From the NCBI GenBank assembly GCA_964555675.1, contig CAZKTU010000042.1:1-34853 (forward strand): a DNA stretch of 34,853 nucleotides, given 5' to 3'. Shown in pieces: positions 14,032-26,035 of the stretch (position 1 is the first letter of the stretch; the number at the start of each line of letters is the position of its first letter). Made by a program: the position numbers and the translations under genes. A model generated the notes under the pieces. It was not told where the DNA came from, did not search any database, and worked only from the letters and a program-made list of their open reading frames with translations. The DNA comes from CAIWXH01 sp964555675. GTDB taxonomy: Bacteria > Chloroflexota > Chloroflexia > Chloroflexales > Chloroflexaceae.

Positions 14032-15096
14032 CTACTCCTCGAACAGGCCGTCCTCGTCGTCGTCGCCGGCCTCGGGGGCCACGACGGGCAGCGCCGTGGG
14101 GTTCGTGAGGGCCTGGGTCTTGATCAGGCGCTCGATCTCGTCGGCGAGGGCGGCGTTCTCCTTGAGGAAGGTGCGCACATTCTCGCGGCCCTGGCCGAGG
14201 CGATCCTCGCCTAGATAGAACCACGCCCCGCTCTTGCGGATGATATTCATCTCGACCCCCACGTCGAGGATGTTGCCCTCGCGCGAGATGCCCTCGTTGG
14301 CGAGGATGTCGAACTCGGCCTGGCGGAAGGGCGGGGCGACCTTGTTCTTGATCACCTTCACGCGGGCCCGCGAGCCGATCGCCTCTTGGCCGTTCTTGAG
14401 GGTCTCGATGCGGCGGATGTCGAGGCGCACCGAGGCGTAGAACTTGAGGGCCTGGCCGCCCGTCGTGGTCTCGGGCGAGCCGAACATCACGCCGATCTTC
14501 ATGCGCAGCTGGTTGAGGAAGATCACCGCCGTGCGACTCTTGTTGATTGCGCCCGAGAGTTTGCGCAGGGCCTGGCTCATCAGGCGGGCCTGGAGCCCGG
14601 GCAGGCTGTCGCCCATGTCGCCCTCGATCTCGGCGCGGGGCACCAGCGCCGCCACCGAGTCGATCACGATCACGTCGATGGCGTTCGAGCGCACCAGAGT
14701 CTCGCAGATCTCGAGGGCCTGCTCGCCGGTGTCGGGCTGCGAGACCAGCACGTCTTTAATATTCATGCCGCAGCGCTCGGCGTAGATCGGGTCGAAGGCG
14801 TGCTCGGCGTCGATGAACGCGCAGACGCCGCCCAGCTTCTGGGCCTCGGCGATGATGTGCTGGGCGAGAGTCGTCTTGCCGCTGCTCTCGGGGCCGAAGA
14901 TCTCGATCACGCGGCCGCGCGGCAGCCCCCCGACGCCCAGGGCGATGTCCAGGGCGATCGCGCCCGTCGGGATGACCTCGATGGCGAGCCTGGTGCTCGC
15001 CTCGCCCATCTTCATGATCGAGCCCTTGCCGAACTTGCGGTCGATCTGGCTCATCGCCGCTGCCAGGGCCTTCTCTTTCTCGGGCGAGATTGCCAT
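14032..15096 (-). CDS. recA: Recombinase RecA
   Basis: 354 residues from ATG 15096 (MAISPEKEKALAAAMSQIDRKFGKGSIMKMG), which has GGAGGAG 8 nt upstream. A GTG at 15126 has its own SD (AAGGAGAA, 6 nt) and would add 10 residues; family alignment favours the ATG. Walker A is GPESSGKTT, Walker B VIVIDSVAALVP, and L1/L2 loops include GDSLPGLQARLMSQALRK and FGSPETTTGGQALKFYAS. The C-terminus is acidic (GDDDEDGLFEE), as usual. RecA forms filaments on ssDNA for recombination and SOS induction. Transcribed toward recX. Confidence 0.98.
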   Translation of the reverse strand: MAISPEKEKALAAAMSQIDRKFGKGSIMKMGEASTRLAIEVIPTGAIALDIALGVGGLPRGRVIEIFGPESSGKTTLAQHIIAEAQKLGGVCAFIDAEHAFDPIYAERCGMNIKDVLVSQPDTGEQALEICETLVRSNAIDVIVIDSVAALVPRAEIEGDMGDSLPGLQARLMSQALRKLSGAINKSRTAVIFLNQLRMKIGVMFGSPETTTGGQALKFYASVRLDIRRIETLKNGQEAIGSRARVKVIKNKVAPPFRQAEFDILANEGISREGNILDVGVEMNIIRKSGAWFYLGEDRLGQGRENVRTFLKENAALADEIERLIKTQALTNPTALPVVAPEAGDDDEDGLFEE

Positions 15097-15161
15097 CGCG
15101 GGCGCTCCTCCGTTTAGCGTGCTCACTCGTGCTTCTCCTTGCTTACTCTACTATAGGGGAG

Positions 15162-15229
15162 GGGCCCTGTCAACGCGAGACAGGCCCATGGACAAGGCCG
15201 ATTATAGCACATTCGTGCATAGCGCACAA
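15162..15229 (-). promoter_or_regulatory. recA promoter and leader hairpin
   Basis: On the minus strand, TGCTATAAT gives an extended -10 (hexamer 15201-15206), 17 nt from TTGTGC (15224-15229). The start point is predicted near 15194. The leader contains a stem of about 9 bp with one bulge (GGGCCTGTC against its complement, about 15162-15185) before the SD. I find no Bacillus-type or E. coli-type LexA box, so SOS control cannot be claimed. Confidence 0.6.
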
Positions 15230-15314
15230 GTGTTTGCACGCCGCATCCAGCCGCGGAAAAACCCCTCTTGTGTTCATGTACCGCCCGCCCCCGCCGAAGG
15301 ATTCGCCCGAGCCA

Positions 15315-15323
15315 TGGTATAGT
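15315..15323 (+). promoter_or_regulatory. Extended -10 promoter of the DUF427 gene
   Basis: TGGTATAGT, with the hexamer at 15318-15323, has no clear -35. Predicted start is near 15330, leaving a 20-nt leader that carries the SD AGAGGAG. It diverges from the recA promoter about 90 nt away. Confidence 0.5.
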
Positions 15324-15349
15324 TATTGAGAGAAGAGAGGAGTGCGTCT

Positions 15350-15841
15350 ATGCTCAACCGCGTTACGCCAGGCCCGGGCCAGGAGTCGGTCTGGGACTAT
15401 CCGCGCCCGCCCCGCCTCGAGCCTACGAGCCAGCGCCTGCGCGTCGTCTTCAACGGCGTCACCATCGCCGATACCCGCCAGGGGTACCGTATCCTCGAGA
15501 CCAGCCACCCGCCGGGCTACTACATCCCGCCCGCCGACATCCAGATGCAGTATCTGCTGCGCACGGCCGGCAGCTCGTTCTGCGAGTTCAAGGGCCGCGC
15601 CGGCTACTACACCGTCGCCGTAGGCGACAGACGGGCCGAAGACGTCGGCTGGTACTACCTCGACCCGCCGCCCGCCTACGCGCCCATCGCCGGCTGCGTG
15701 GCCTTCTACGCCGGCAAGCTCGACGCTTGCTACGTCGACGACGAGCTGGTCACCCCGCAGCCCGGCGGCTTCTACGGCGGCTGGATCACCGCCAACGTCG
15801 TCGGACCGTTCAAAGGCGGCCCCGGTACCTGGGGCTGGTAG
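15350..15841 (+). CDS. DUF427 family protein
   Basis: 163 residues. AGAGGAG lies 7 nt before ATG 15350; the frame extends to 15326 without an SD. The family core is clear: RVVFNGVTIADTRQGYRILETSHPPGYYIPP, then SSFCEFKGRAGYYTV, VGWYYLDPPPAYAPIAGCVAFYAGKLDACYVDDELV and the ending GGFYGGWITANVVGPFKGGPGTWGW. DUF427 proteins are small β-rich soluble proteins of unsettled function in many aerobes. There is no signal peptide. It has its own promoter; the following lipoprotein gene starts 160 nt later. Confidence 0.92.
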   Translation: MLNRVTPGPGQESVWDYPRPPRLEPTSQRLRVVFNGVTIADTRQGYRILETSHPPGYYIPPADIQMQYLLRTAGSSFCEFKGRAGYYTVAVGDRRAEDVGWYYLDPPPAYAPIAGCVAFYAGKLDACYVDDELVTPQPGGFYGGWITANVVGPFKGGPGTWGW

Positions 15842-16001
15842 TCGCTCTCCCCCTCGCCGCCACCGCACTGTAACACCCCCTCACTGTCGCGAGACGATCC
15901 CCACGGCGGCGCTGCGCCGTGCCGCCGCTTCTCCGCGCTCGCCCCCTCCCCTTGATCTCACCCCGCGAGCCTTACTGGCGCTGATAGCCCAGGAGGCACC
16001 A

Positions 16002-17660
16002 ATGGCCCTCGACCATGACCGTGACTTGATCGTCCAGGCCGCCCGCAACGAGGTCCTCGCCGGCCGGCTCAGCCGCCGCGGCTTTATGCGGATGATGGGC
16101 GCCCTCGGCCTGTCGGCCGGCGCCGCCGCCCTCGCCGCCTGCGGCGCCCCCGCCGCCGGCCAGCCCACCGCCGCCGCCACAGACCCTCAGCCCACCGCCG
16201 CCGCCACAGACCCCCAACCCACCGCCGCGGCCGCCGGCACGGCCGGCACCCTGCGCGTAGCCAGCGAGATCCCCGTGCAGCTCGACCCCGCCCAGGCCTC
16301 CAGCGACGCCGAGATTCTCATCCTTCACTCGGTCTACGACTACCTCGTCGACATCGACGGCCAGAACACGATCATCCCCCGCCTCGCCCGCGAGTGGACG
16401 GTCAGCGACGACGGCCTGGTCTACACCCTGACCCTCAACGAGGGCGTGACCTTCCACGACGGCGCGCCCCTCACCGCCGCCGACGTGGTCTGGACCTTCG
16501 AGCGCCTGCGCAACCCCGACAACGAGCTGCCCACGGCCGACATCTACGCCATTATCGACAGCATCGCCGCCGAGGGCGAGACGTCCGTGGTCTTCACCCT
16601 GCAGGAGCCCAACCCCTTCTTCCTCTATGACCTGAGCGACAACCACGCCCTGATCGTCCAGGCCGAGGCCGCCGATCTGGGCACGAGCTTCAACGGCACG
16701 GGCCCCTTCAAGGTGCTCGAGTACAGCCCCGAGAACCGCATGACCCTCGAGGCCAACCCCGCCTACTTCGTGCCCGGCAAGCCCGGCGTGGCCAGCCTCG
16801 AGCTGATCTTCTTCCCCGACCAGGCGGCCGCGGTCGACGCCCTGCGCGGCGGCCAGGTCGACCTGACCCTGCGCATGCCTACCCCGCTCTTCCAGGCCCT
16901 CCAGCAAGAGCAGGGCCTCACGACGCAGCAGGTGGCCACCAACGGCTTCGACCTGGTGCGCCTACGCTCAGACCGCGAGCCCGGCAGCAAGCCCCAGGTG
17001 ATCCAGGCCTTCAAGCTGGCCACAGACCGCCAGGCGATCTTCGAGACGGTGACCCTCGGCCTGGGCGCCGTGGGCCGCGACAGCCCCATCGGCCCCCTCT
17101 TCAGCTCCTACTACTCCGAGGAGACGCCCATCCCCGCGCGCGACCCCGAGCAGGCCCGGGCCCTGCTGGCCGAGGCCGGCTACGCCGACGGCCTGAGCCT
17201 CGACTTCCACGTGCCCGACTCGGGCGACCGCCCCGACCTGGCCGTGGTGCTGAAGGAGCAGTGGGCCGAGGCCGGGATCGAGGTCAATGTGATCGTCGAG
17301 CCCGAGAGTGTCTACTACGGCGAGAACGGCTGGCTCGAGGTCGACCTGGGCATCACCGGCTGGGGCTCGCGGCCCATCCCGCAGTTCTACCTGGATGTGA
17401 TGCTGGTCTCGGGCGCGAAGTGGAATGAGAGCCACTTCAGCGACGCCGAGTTCGACGAGCTGGCCCGCACCGCCGCCACCACCGCCGACGAGGCCGAGCG
17501 CACCGCAGCCTACGCCGAGATCCAGCGCATCCTGATCGAGCGCGGCCCGATCATCATCCCCTACTTCTTCGCCGCCCTCGGCGCCGCCCGCGCCGACCTG
17601 AGCGGCTTCGAGCTGCGGGCCTTCCCCGGACGCACCGACCTGGCCGCGATCAGGGCATAA
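16002..17660 (+). CDS. Tat-exported oligopeptide/dipeptide ABC transporter binding lipoprotein
   Basis: 552 residues. AGGAGG is well placed upstream of ATG 16002. The N-terminus carries a twin-arginine motif (SRRGFMR, R25-R26) and a lipobox LAAC with C47 as the lipidation site, so it is expected to be folded in the cytosol and then anchored outside. A 9-residue Pro/Thr/Ala repeat (55-80) forms a spacer. The body is an SBP_bac_5 (family 5) domain: VYDYLVDIDGQNTIIPRLAREWTVSDDGLVYTLTLNEGVTFHDGAPLTAADVVWTFERL, then NGTGPFKV. Family members bind peptides, nickel or sugars. No permease or ATPase is adjacent; the Dpp-like operon at 26-30 kb lacks its own binding protein and is a candidate partner. 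Confidence 0.93.
   Translation: MALDHDRDLIVQAARNEVLAGRLSRRGFMRMMGALGLSAGAAALAACGAPAAGQPTAAATDPQPTAAATDPQPTAAAAGTAGTLRVASEIPVQLDPAQASSDAEILILHSVYDYLVDIDGQNTIIPRLAREWTVSDDGLVYTLTLNEGVTFHDGAPLTAADVVWTFERLRNPDNELPTADIYAIIDSIAAEGETSVVFTLQEPNPFFLYDLSDNHALIVQAEAADLGTSFNGTGPFKVLEYSPENRMTLEANPAYFVPGKPGVASLELIFFPDQAAAVDALRGGQVDLTLRMPTPLFQALQQEQGLTTQQVATNGFDLVRLRSDREPGSKPQVIQAFKLATDRQAIFETVTLGLGAVGRDSPIGPLFSSYYSEETPIPARDPEQARALLAEAGYADGLSLDFHVPDSGDRPDLAVVLKEQWAEAGIEVNVIVEPESVYYGENGWLEVDLGITGWGSRPIPQFYLDVMLVSGAKWNESHFSDAEFDELARTAATTADEAERTAAYAEIQRILIERGPIIIPYFFAALGAARADLSGFELRAFPGRTDLAAIRA
16164..16229 (+). repeat. 27-nt tandem repeat in the lipoprotein linker
   Basis: Units start at 16164, 16191 and 16218 (the last partial) and encode PTAAATDPQ, PTAAATDPQ and PTAAAAG. 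The spacer length may vary between strains. Confidence 0.75.
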
Positions 17661-17669
17661 GGGTCTGCG

Positions 17670-17705
17670 GGGTGGATGTGGAGGGCCAGGCCCTCCACGC
17701 CTCCC
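17670..17705. repeat. 36-nt palindromic repeat, copy 1
   Basis: The core is a perfect 10-bp palindrome with arm GTGGAGGGCC around a single central base (17678-17698). The flanks (GGGTGGAT and GCCTCCC) can extend the stem with mismatches. It lies 9 nt after the lipoprotein stop codon and 16 nt before the thrC stop, in a convergent junction. The whole 36 nt is the exact reverse complement of 32578-32613. It may act as a bidirectional terminator. Confidence 0.85.
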
Positions 17706-17721
17706 GCACGGCCGAAGAAAG

Positions 17722-18906
17722 CTACGCGAAGAGGTGGGCGTACTTCACGCCGGCGCCGGTGTTGAAGAGCACGACGCTCTCGTCGGCGCCCACCAGCCCC
17801 GCCTCGCGCAGGCGGATCAGGGCCGCCAGACAGGCCCCGCCCTCGGGCGCGGCAAAGATGCCCGTTGCCGCGCCCAGAGCCTTGGTCTGGGCCAACAGCT
17901 CCTCGTCGCTCACCGCGATCGCCGTGCCGCCGCTAGCCCTGATCGCCCGCAGCATGAGGAAGTCGCCGACCGCCACGGGCACGCGCAGGCCGTCGGCGAC
18001 CGTATGGGCCCCCTGCCAGAGCTCGGCGTGCTCGTCGCCCCGCTCGAAGGCGCGCACGATCGGGGCGCAGCCCGCCGCCTGCACGCTCACCATGCGCGGG
18101 CGCTGCGGGCCGATCAGGCCCATGGCCTCCAGCTCGTCAAAAGCCTTCCACATGCCGATCAGCCCGGTGCCGCCCCCGGTCGGGTAGAGGATCACGTCGG
18201 GCAGGCGCCAGCCCAGCTGCTCGGCCAGCTCGTAGCCCATAGTCTTCTTGCCCTCGACCCTGTAGGGCTCTTTCAGGGTGCTCACGTCGAACCAGCCGTG
18301 CTGGGCCGCGCCCTCGCGCACCTTGACCCCACAGTCGTTGATCAGGCCGTCGACCAGGGTCACACTCGCGCCCAGGGCCGCGCACTCGGCGCGGAAGCTG
18401 AGGGGCACGTCGGCGGGCATGAAGACGTGGGCCGGCAGCCCACAGGCCGCCGCATAGGCCGCCATGGCCCCCGCGGCATTGCCCGCGCTGGGGATGGCCA
18501 GGGCCGTCGCGCCTAGCTCGCGGGCCCTGTTGACCGCCATGGTCAGCCCGCGCGCCTTGAAGCTGCCCGTGGGGTTCGGCGACTCGTCCTTGATCAGCAG
18601 CCCCGGCACGCCCACGCGCTCGCCCAAACGGCCCGCGCGCAGCAGGGGCGTCCAGCCCTCGCCCAGGTCGACCGCGGCGTCCAGATCCTGCACCGGAAGG
18701 ACCTCGGCGTAGCGCCAGAGGCTCGGGCGACGCCCGGCCAGGGCCGCCGGCGTGAGCGTCCGGGCTGCCCGCTCGAGGTCGTAGCGGGCCAGCAGGGGCC
18801 GCGCGCAGGTGGGGCAGAGGTTCTGGAGCCGCCCAGCGTCGTAGCTCGCGCCGCACATGCCGCACTCGAGATGGGTCAGGGTCGAGATGGTCACACTGGC
18901 CTCCAT
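17722..18906 (-). CDS. thrC: Threonine synthase
   Basis: 394 residues. It makes threonine from O-phosphohomoserine with PLP in the cytosol. An N-terminal zinc ribbon (C15, C18, C31, C34) is typical of one threonine synthase group. The PLP lysine is K117 in NPTGSFKARG. PSAGNAAGAMAAYAA and the phosphate loop PTGGGTGLIGMWKAF follow the fold-type II pattern. Start: ATG 18906 has no SD; GTG 18894 (residue 5) has GGAGG 5 nt upstream and may be the true start. The gene stands alone, without hom or thrB nearby. Related PLP enzymes such as cysteate synthase have the same fold, so the exact substrate is inferred. Confidence 0.9.
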   Translation of the reverse strand: MEASVTISTLTHLECGMCGASYDAGRLQNLCPTCARPLLARYDLERAARTLTPAALAGRRPSLWRYAEVLPVQDLDAAVDLGEGWTPLLRAGRLGERVGVPGLLIKDESPNPTGSFKARGLTMAVNRARELGATALAIPSAGNAAGAMAAYAAACGLPAHVFMPADVPLSFRAECAALGASVTLVDGLINDCGVKVREGAAQHGWFDVSTLKEPYRVEGKKTMGYELAEQLGWRLPDVILYPTGGGTGLIGMWKAFDELEAMGLIGPQRPRMVSVQAAGCAPIVRAFERGDEHAELWQGAHTVADGLRVPVAVGDFLMLRAIRASGGTAIAVSDEELLAQTKALGAATGIFAAPEGGACLAALIRLREAGLVGADESVVLFNTGAGVKYAHLFA

Positions 18907-18924
18907 GACGAAGGGAGAGCGCTC

Positions 18925-18930
18925 ATTATA
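18925..18930 (-). promoter_or_regulatory. thrC -10 element
   Basis: TATAAT on the minus strand predicts a start near 18918, giving a leader of only about 12-24 nt depending on the start codon used. The -35 region is poor and overlaps that of the divergent formate dehydrogenase promoter. Confidence 0.45.
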
Positions 18931-18948
18931 CCTGTACCGCCCCCCCTG

Positions 18949-18976
18949 TTGACATCGCCAAAAACGGCGCTACAGT
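18949..18976 (+). promoter_or_regulatory. Promoter of the formate dehydrogenase operon
   Basis: TTGACA (18949-18954) and TACAGT (18971-18976) are separated by 16 nt; this is the best -35 in the window. Predicted start is near 18983, with a leader of about 53 nt to ATG 19036. No clear SD precedes that ATG. Confidence 0.65.
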
Positions 18977-19035
18977 GGGGGTATCCAAGGAACGCGCGTA
19001 GAAGTATAACTGTCGATTGTAGATAAGAGATTGCC

Positions 19036-21195
19036 ATGCACGATGAGGTGCAGGCGCGCCTGCAGCAGTTCGACCAGGATCTGCGCGGCGGCCATATCGA
19101 GCGGGCGGCCCTGTTCTGGCTCAGGCTGTTCGCCCACAAGGCCGCCGAGGGCGGCGGCCAGGTGCGCTCGGACCACTGGGTCGAGGCCGGTCTGACGGAG
19201 GCTCAGCAGACGCCCGGCCTCGACGCCACGGCTCTGGCCCCGCGCCGCGAGCTGGTGGCGCGTTACGGGCTCTTCATTTTCACTCGCCTGCGCGACGGCC
19301 TGAGCGTGAGCGGCGAGGCTCTGGCCGAGCTCGACTGGCAGTACCGTTACAAGGTCGCGCTGCTGCCCCAGTACGCCACGAGCCTGGAGGGGTTGCGGGC
19401 CTGGGCCGACGAGCGCTGGGCCGAGCTCGGCGGGGTCGACCCAGCCTACGCCGCCCTCGAGGCGGCCCTGGCCCGCCACGCGCCCCTCGGCCGCGCCGGG
19501 CTGCTCGAGGCCCTGCACGACGCCCAGGCGATCTTCGGCGGCTGGTTGCCCCGCCCGGCCGTCGAGCGAACGGCCAGAGCCCTCGGCCTCCCCCTGGCCG
19601 ACGTCCACGGCGTGATCGAGTTCTACGAGCTCTTCTCGAGCCACCCCCTGGGCCGACGGGTGATCCGCGTCTGCCAGGACGCCCCCTGCGGCCTCGCCGG
19701 CGCCGATGGACTGCTTGGCGCGGTCTGTTCGCGCCTTGGCCTCAAGCCGGGCGAGACCAGCGCCGACGGCGCCTATAGCGTCGAGACGGTGCGCTGCCTG
19801 GGCCTCTGCGACCAGGCCCCGGCCGCCCTGGTCGGGCTGCAGCCCTACGGCCGCGCCAGCGCCGAGGCCCTGCTCGGCGCGCCCCGAACAGCGCCCCCGA
19901 AGCCCGTCGCCGGCGGCCTGATCCGCCTGGCCCTGGCCAACGTGGGCGCGGTCGACCCGACCAGCCTCGACTCCTACATTGCCCACGGCGGCCTCGCCGC
20001 GCTGCGCAAGGCCCTCACGAGCATGACCCCGGCCGACGTCGTGGCCGAGGTGACCGAGAGCAAGCTGGTCGGGCGCGGCGGGGCGGCCTTCCTCACCGGG
20101 CTGAAGTGGCGGCTCACCGCCGACAATCCGCCCGGCCCGCGCTATGTGATCTGCAACGCCGACGAGAGCGAGCCGGGCGCCTTCAAGGACCGCGTGCTGC
20201 TCGAGGGCGACCCCTTCCGCGTGCTCGAGGGCCTGCTGCTGGCCTGCTACGCCGTGGGCGCCCAGACCGGCTACCTCTACATCCGCGGCGAATACCGCCC
20301 GGCCTACGAGCGTCTGGCCGAGGCCCTGCGCCAGCTCGAAGCGGCGGGCGCCGTGGGCGAGCACATCCTCGGCAGCGGCTTCAGCTGCACGATCGCGCTG
20401 CGCCGGGGCGCTGGGGCCTACATCTGCGGCGAAGAGACGGCCCTGATGGAGAGCATCGAGGGCAAGCGCGGCTTCCCGCGCCTCAAGCCGCCCTTCCCGA
20501 CCACGGCCGGCCTGTGGGGTCGGCCGACGGCGATCAACAATGTCGAGACCCTGGCCAAGGTCGCCCCGATCATCCTCTACGGCGGCGTCTGGTACCGCAG
20601 CCTGGGCACCGCCGAGTCGGCCGGCACCAAGCTGTTCGCGGTCAGCGGCTCGGTGACCCGCCCGGGGGTCTACGAGGTGCCCTTCGGCATGCGCCTGCGC
20701 CACCTGGTCGAGGACCTGGCCGGCGGCCTCAGGCCGGGGCGCAGCCTGCAGGCGGTGCTCACCGGAGGCGCCGCCGGGGCCTTCCTCACCGCCGATCAGC
20801 TCGACACACCCCTGAGCTTCGAGGCCTTCAAGCAGGCCGGCGGCACGATCGGCGCCGGGACGATCATGGTCTTCGACGACAGCGTGGACATGCGCGACGT
20901 GCTCGCGCGCATCGGGGCCTTCTTCGCCCACGAGAGCTGCGGCAAGTGTTACCCCTGCCAGATGGGCACCCAGCGCCAGGCCGAGCTGCTCGCCCGCATC
21001 GCCCGCGGCGAAGCCCACGAGCAGGACGCCGCCACCCTGGTCGAGCTCGGCCAGGTCATGACCGACGCCAGCATCTGCGGCCTGGGCCAGAGCGCCGCCA
21101 TGGCGATCATCAGCGCCCATAGGCGCTGGCCCGAACTGCTGGCTGCGCGAGCGACGCCAGTCGCCGCCGACGTGCCGGTGATCATGTTGAAGTAG
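19036..21195 (+). CDS. NuoE-NuoF fusion, NADH-binding diaphorase subunit of formate dehydrogenase
   Basis: 719 residues. About 1-140 is an extra region without recognisable motifs (MHDEVQARLQQFDQDL..), rich in Leu/Ala helices. About 145-285 is NuoE-like with a thioredoxin-fold [2Fe-2S] site: C213, C218, C254, C258. About 300-710 is NuoF-like: the NADH/FMN-binding segment starts GRGGAAFLTGLKWRL and includes ICNADESEPGAFKDR and AGAYICGEETALMESIEG. The [4Fe-4S] ligands are C635, C638, C641 (ESCGKCYPC) and C681 (ICGLG). With the two following genes this forms a soluble formate:NAD+ oxidoreductase of the FdsABG/HoxFU-like type. A hydrogenase context is excluded by the catalytic subunit downstream. 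No SD is clear for ATG 19036, so the exact start is less certain. Confidence 0.9.
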   Translation: MHDEVQARLQQFDQDLRGGHIERAALFWLRLFAHKAAEGGGQVRSDHWVEAGLTEAQQTPGLDATALAPRRELVARYGLFIFTRLRDGLSVSGEALAELDWQYRYKVALLPQYATSLEGLRAWADERWAELGGVDPAYAALEAALARHAPLGRAGLLEALHDAQAIFGGWLPRPAVERTARALGLPLADVHGVIEFYELFSSHPLGRRVIRVCQDAPCGLAGADGLLGAVCSRLGLKPGETSADGAYSVETVRCLGLCDQAPAALVGLQPYGRASAEALLGAPRTAPPKPVAGGLIRLALANVGAVDPTSLDSYIAHGGLAALRKALTSMTPADVVAEVTESKLVGRGGAAFLTGLKWRLTADNPPGPRYVICNADESEPGAFKDRVLLEGDPFRVLEGLLLACYAVGAQTGYLYIRGEYRPAYERLAEALRQLEAAGAVGEHILGSGFSCTIALRRGAGAYICGEETALMESIEGKRGFPRLKPPFPTTAGLWGRPTAINNVETLAKVAPIILYGGVWYRSLGTAESAGTKLFAVSGSVTRPGVYEVPFGMRLRHLVEDLAGGLRPGRSLQAVLTGGAAGAFLTADQLDTPLSFEAFKQAGGTIGAGTIMVFDDSVDMRDVLARIGAFFAHESCGKCYPCQMGTQRQAELLARIARGEAHEQDAATLVELGQVMTDASICGLGQSAAMAIISAHRRWPELLAARATPVAADVPVIMLK

Positions 21196-21217
21196 CCGCC
21201 AGAGTGAGAAGCTTTCT

Positions 21218-21872
21218 ATGATCACACTTACCATTAACGGGCAGACCGTCCAGGCGGCCCCCGGCACGACGATCCTCGACGCGGCCGCCGCCGCCGGGGT
21301 CAGCATCCCGACCATCTGCTACCACCCCAACCTCACCGCGAACGCCGTCTGCCGCCTCTGCACGGTCGAGGTGGCCGGCGCCCGCACGCTGCAGCCGGCC
21401 TGCGTCGCGCCCGTGACCGAGGGCATGGTCGTCGCCACCGAAAGCCCGCGCGTCGCCACGGCTCGCCGGGTCATCCTCGAGCTGCTGGCCTCCACCGTCG
21501 AGCTGCACGAGGCGCCCGAGATCCAGGCCCATATGGCGAGCTACGCCGCCGACCCGGCCCGCTTCGCCGGCGGCAAGGCCCGCAAGCTGCCCCTGCTCGA
21601 CGACAACCCCTTCTACATCCGCGACTACAGCCAGTGCGTGATGTGCTGGCGCTGCATCCAGGTCTGCGCCGACGATACCCAGTTCACCTACGCCCTGACC
21701 TGGGGCGGCCGCGGCATCGACAGCCACGTGGCCACCTTCTTCGACGAGGATCTGCCCGACACCTCGTGTGTCTTCTGCGGCAACTGTGTCGGCGTCTGCC
21801 CGACCGGGGCCCTCAAGGGCAAGGTCGAGCACCAGCTCGAGCAGGCGGCGCAGACCGCCGAGGAGGCGCCCC

Positions 21873-21883
<11 letters not shown>
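21218..21883 (+). CDS. Fe-S electron-transfer subunit (NuoG N-terminus-like) of formate dehydrogenase
   Basis: 221 residues. It starts 22 nt after the diaphorase gene. The N-terminal [2Fe-2S] ferredoxin fold has C34, C45, C48 and C62. Two [4Fe-4S] sites follow: C140, C143, C146, C150 and C184, C187, C190, C194. In NuoG and in most FdhA proteins the stretch between them holds a His-Cys3 cluster (HxxxCxxCxxxxxC). Here the aligned segment (residues 90-110, STVELHEAP..) keeps a His but has no Cys, so that cluster is absent. This part is normally fused to the catalytic subunit; here it is a separate gene. It should pass electrons between the molybdopterin subunit and the FMN subunit. Confidence 0.9.
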
Positions 21884-24113
<2,230 letters not shown>

Positions 24114-24157
24114 TCCTCAGATACAGCGTCGGCGGAAATGAGCGGCGGGTTTTTCAC

Positions 24158-24296
24158 CACGAAGACCACGAAGCGCGCGAAGGGTTTGAGCACGTTCAGC
24201 GCCTGAGTTGAACGCCTGCGCCGAACGAGAGGCTCGCACATACTCGCCACAGCAGGGCTTCTTTCGCTCCTTCGTGCCCTTCGTGCCCTTCGTGGT
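24158..24296. repeat. CACGAAG-type inverted repeat between fdhA and selO
   Basis: The left arm (about 24158-24183) and the right arm (about 24271-24296) each contain three units of the CACGAAGRN type in opposite orientation. They match at 22 of 26 positions as reverse complements, with about 87 nt between them. Such repeats recur between genes in many Chloroflexota and other genomes. The spacer has a second, smaller dyad (GTTCA/TGAAC, about 24194-24212). The element fills a convergent junction and may be a mobile or terminator-like element. Confidence 0.65.
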
Positions 24297-24326
24297 AATA
24301 CTTCGAGTGACTAGGTCCAGCCAGCG

Positions 24327-25889
<1,563 letters not shown>

Positions 25890-25896
25890 AATGGCG

Positions 25897-25902
25897 CTTA
25901 TA
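25897..25902 (-). promoter_or_regulatory. selO -10 element, probable leaderless start
   Basis: TATAAG on the minus strand ends 7 nt before the selO ATG. The predicted start point coincides with the A of the ATG, and no SD is found upstream. Confidence 0.4.
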
Positions 25903-26003
25903 CAAGGAGGATCTTTCTTAAGTATACCACTGTAACTGATGATAGGCAGTCGGCGACTGTAGTATGTCAGCCGTGGTCGCAAACTTGCTGTCTTGCTGGG
26001 CGC

Positions 26004-26009
26004 TATGAT
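26004..26009 (+). promoter_or_regulatory. Possible promoter of the ABC transporter operon
   Basis: TATGAT is a fair -10; the -35 region is not convincing. The predicted start near 26016 leaves about 20 nt before ATG 26036, with no SD. Confidence 0.35.
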
Positions 26010-26035
26010 TCTCGCGATTCTTGTGTGCCACATCT

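Noticed and set aside
15150..15173. TTGACA and TATAGT on the minus strand as a second recA promoter
   Set aside because: The spacing is only 12 nt, too short for a sigma-70-type promoter; the TTGACA is part of the leader hairpin.
15142..15349. LexA/SOS box in the recA-DUF427 divergent region
   Set aside because: I found no GAAC-N4-GTTC or CTGT-N8-ACAG dyad. A lineage-specific LexA motif cannot be excluded.
21768..21872. 35-residue N-terminal extension of the formate dehydrogenase catalytic subunit
   Set aside because: It is Arg/Pro/Ser-rich and overlaps the conserved Fe-S motifs of the preceding gene in another frame; a strong SD marks ATG 21873.
24158..24296. Short repeated units that could suggest a CRISPR array
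   Set aside because: Units of 9 nt without unique spacers of constant length, arranged as two inverted arms; no cas gene is present.
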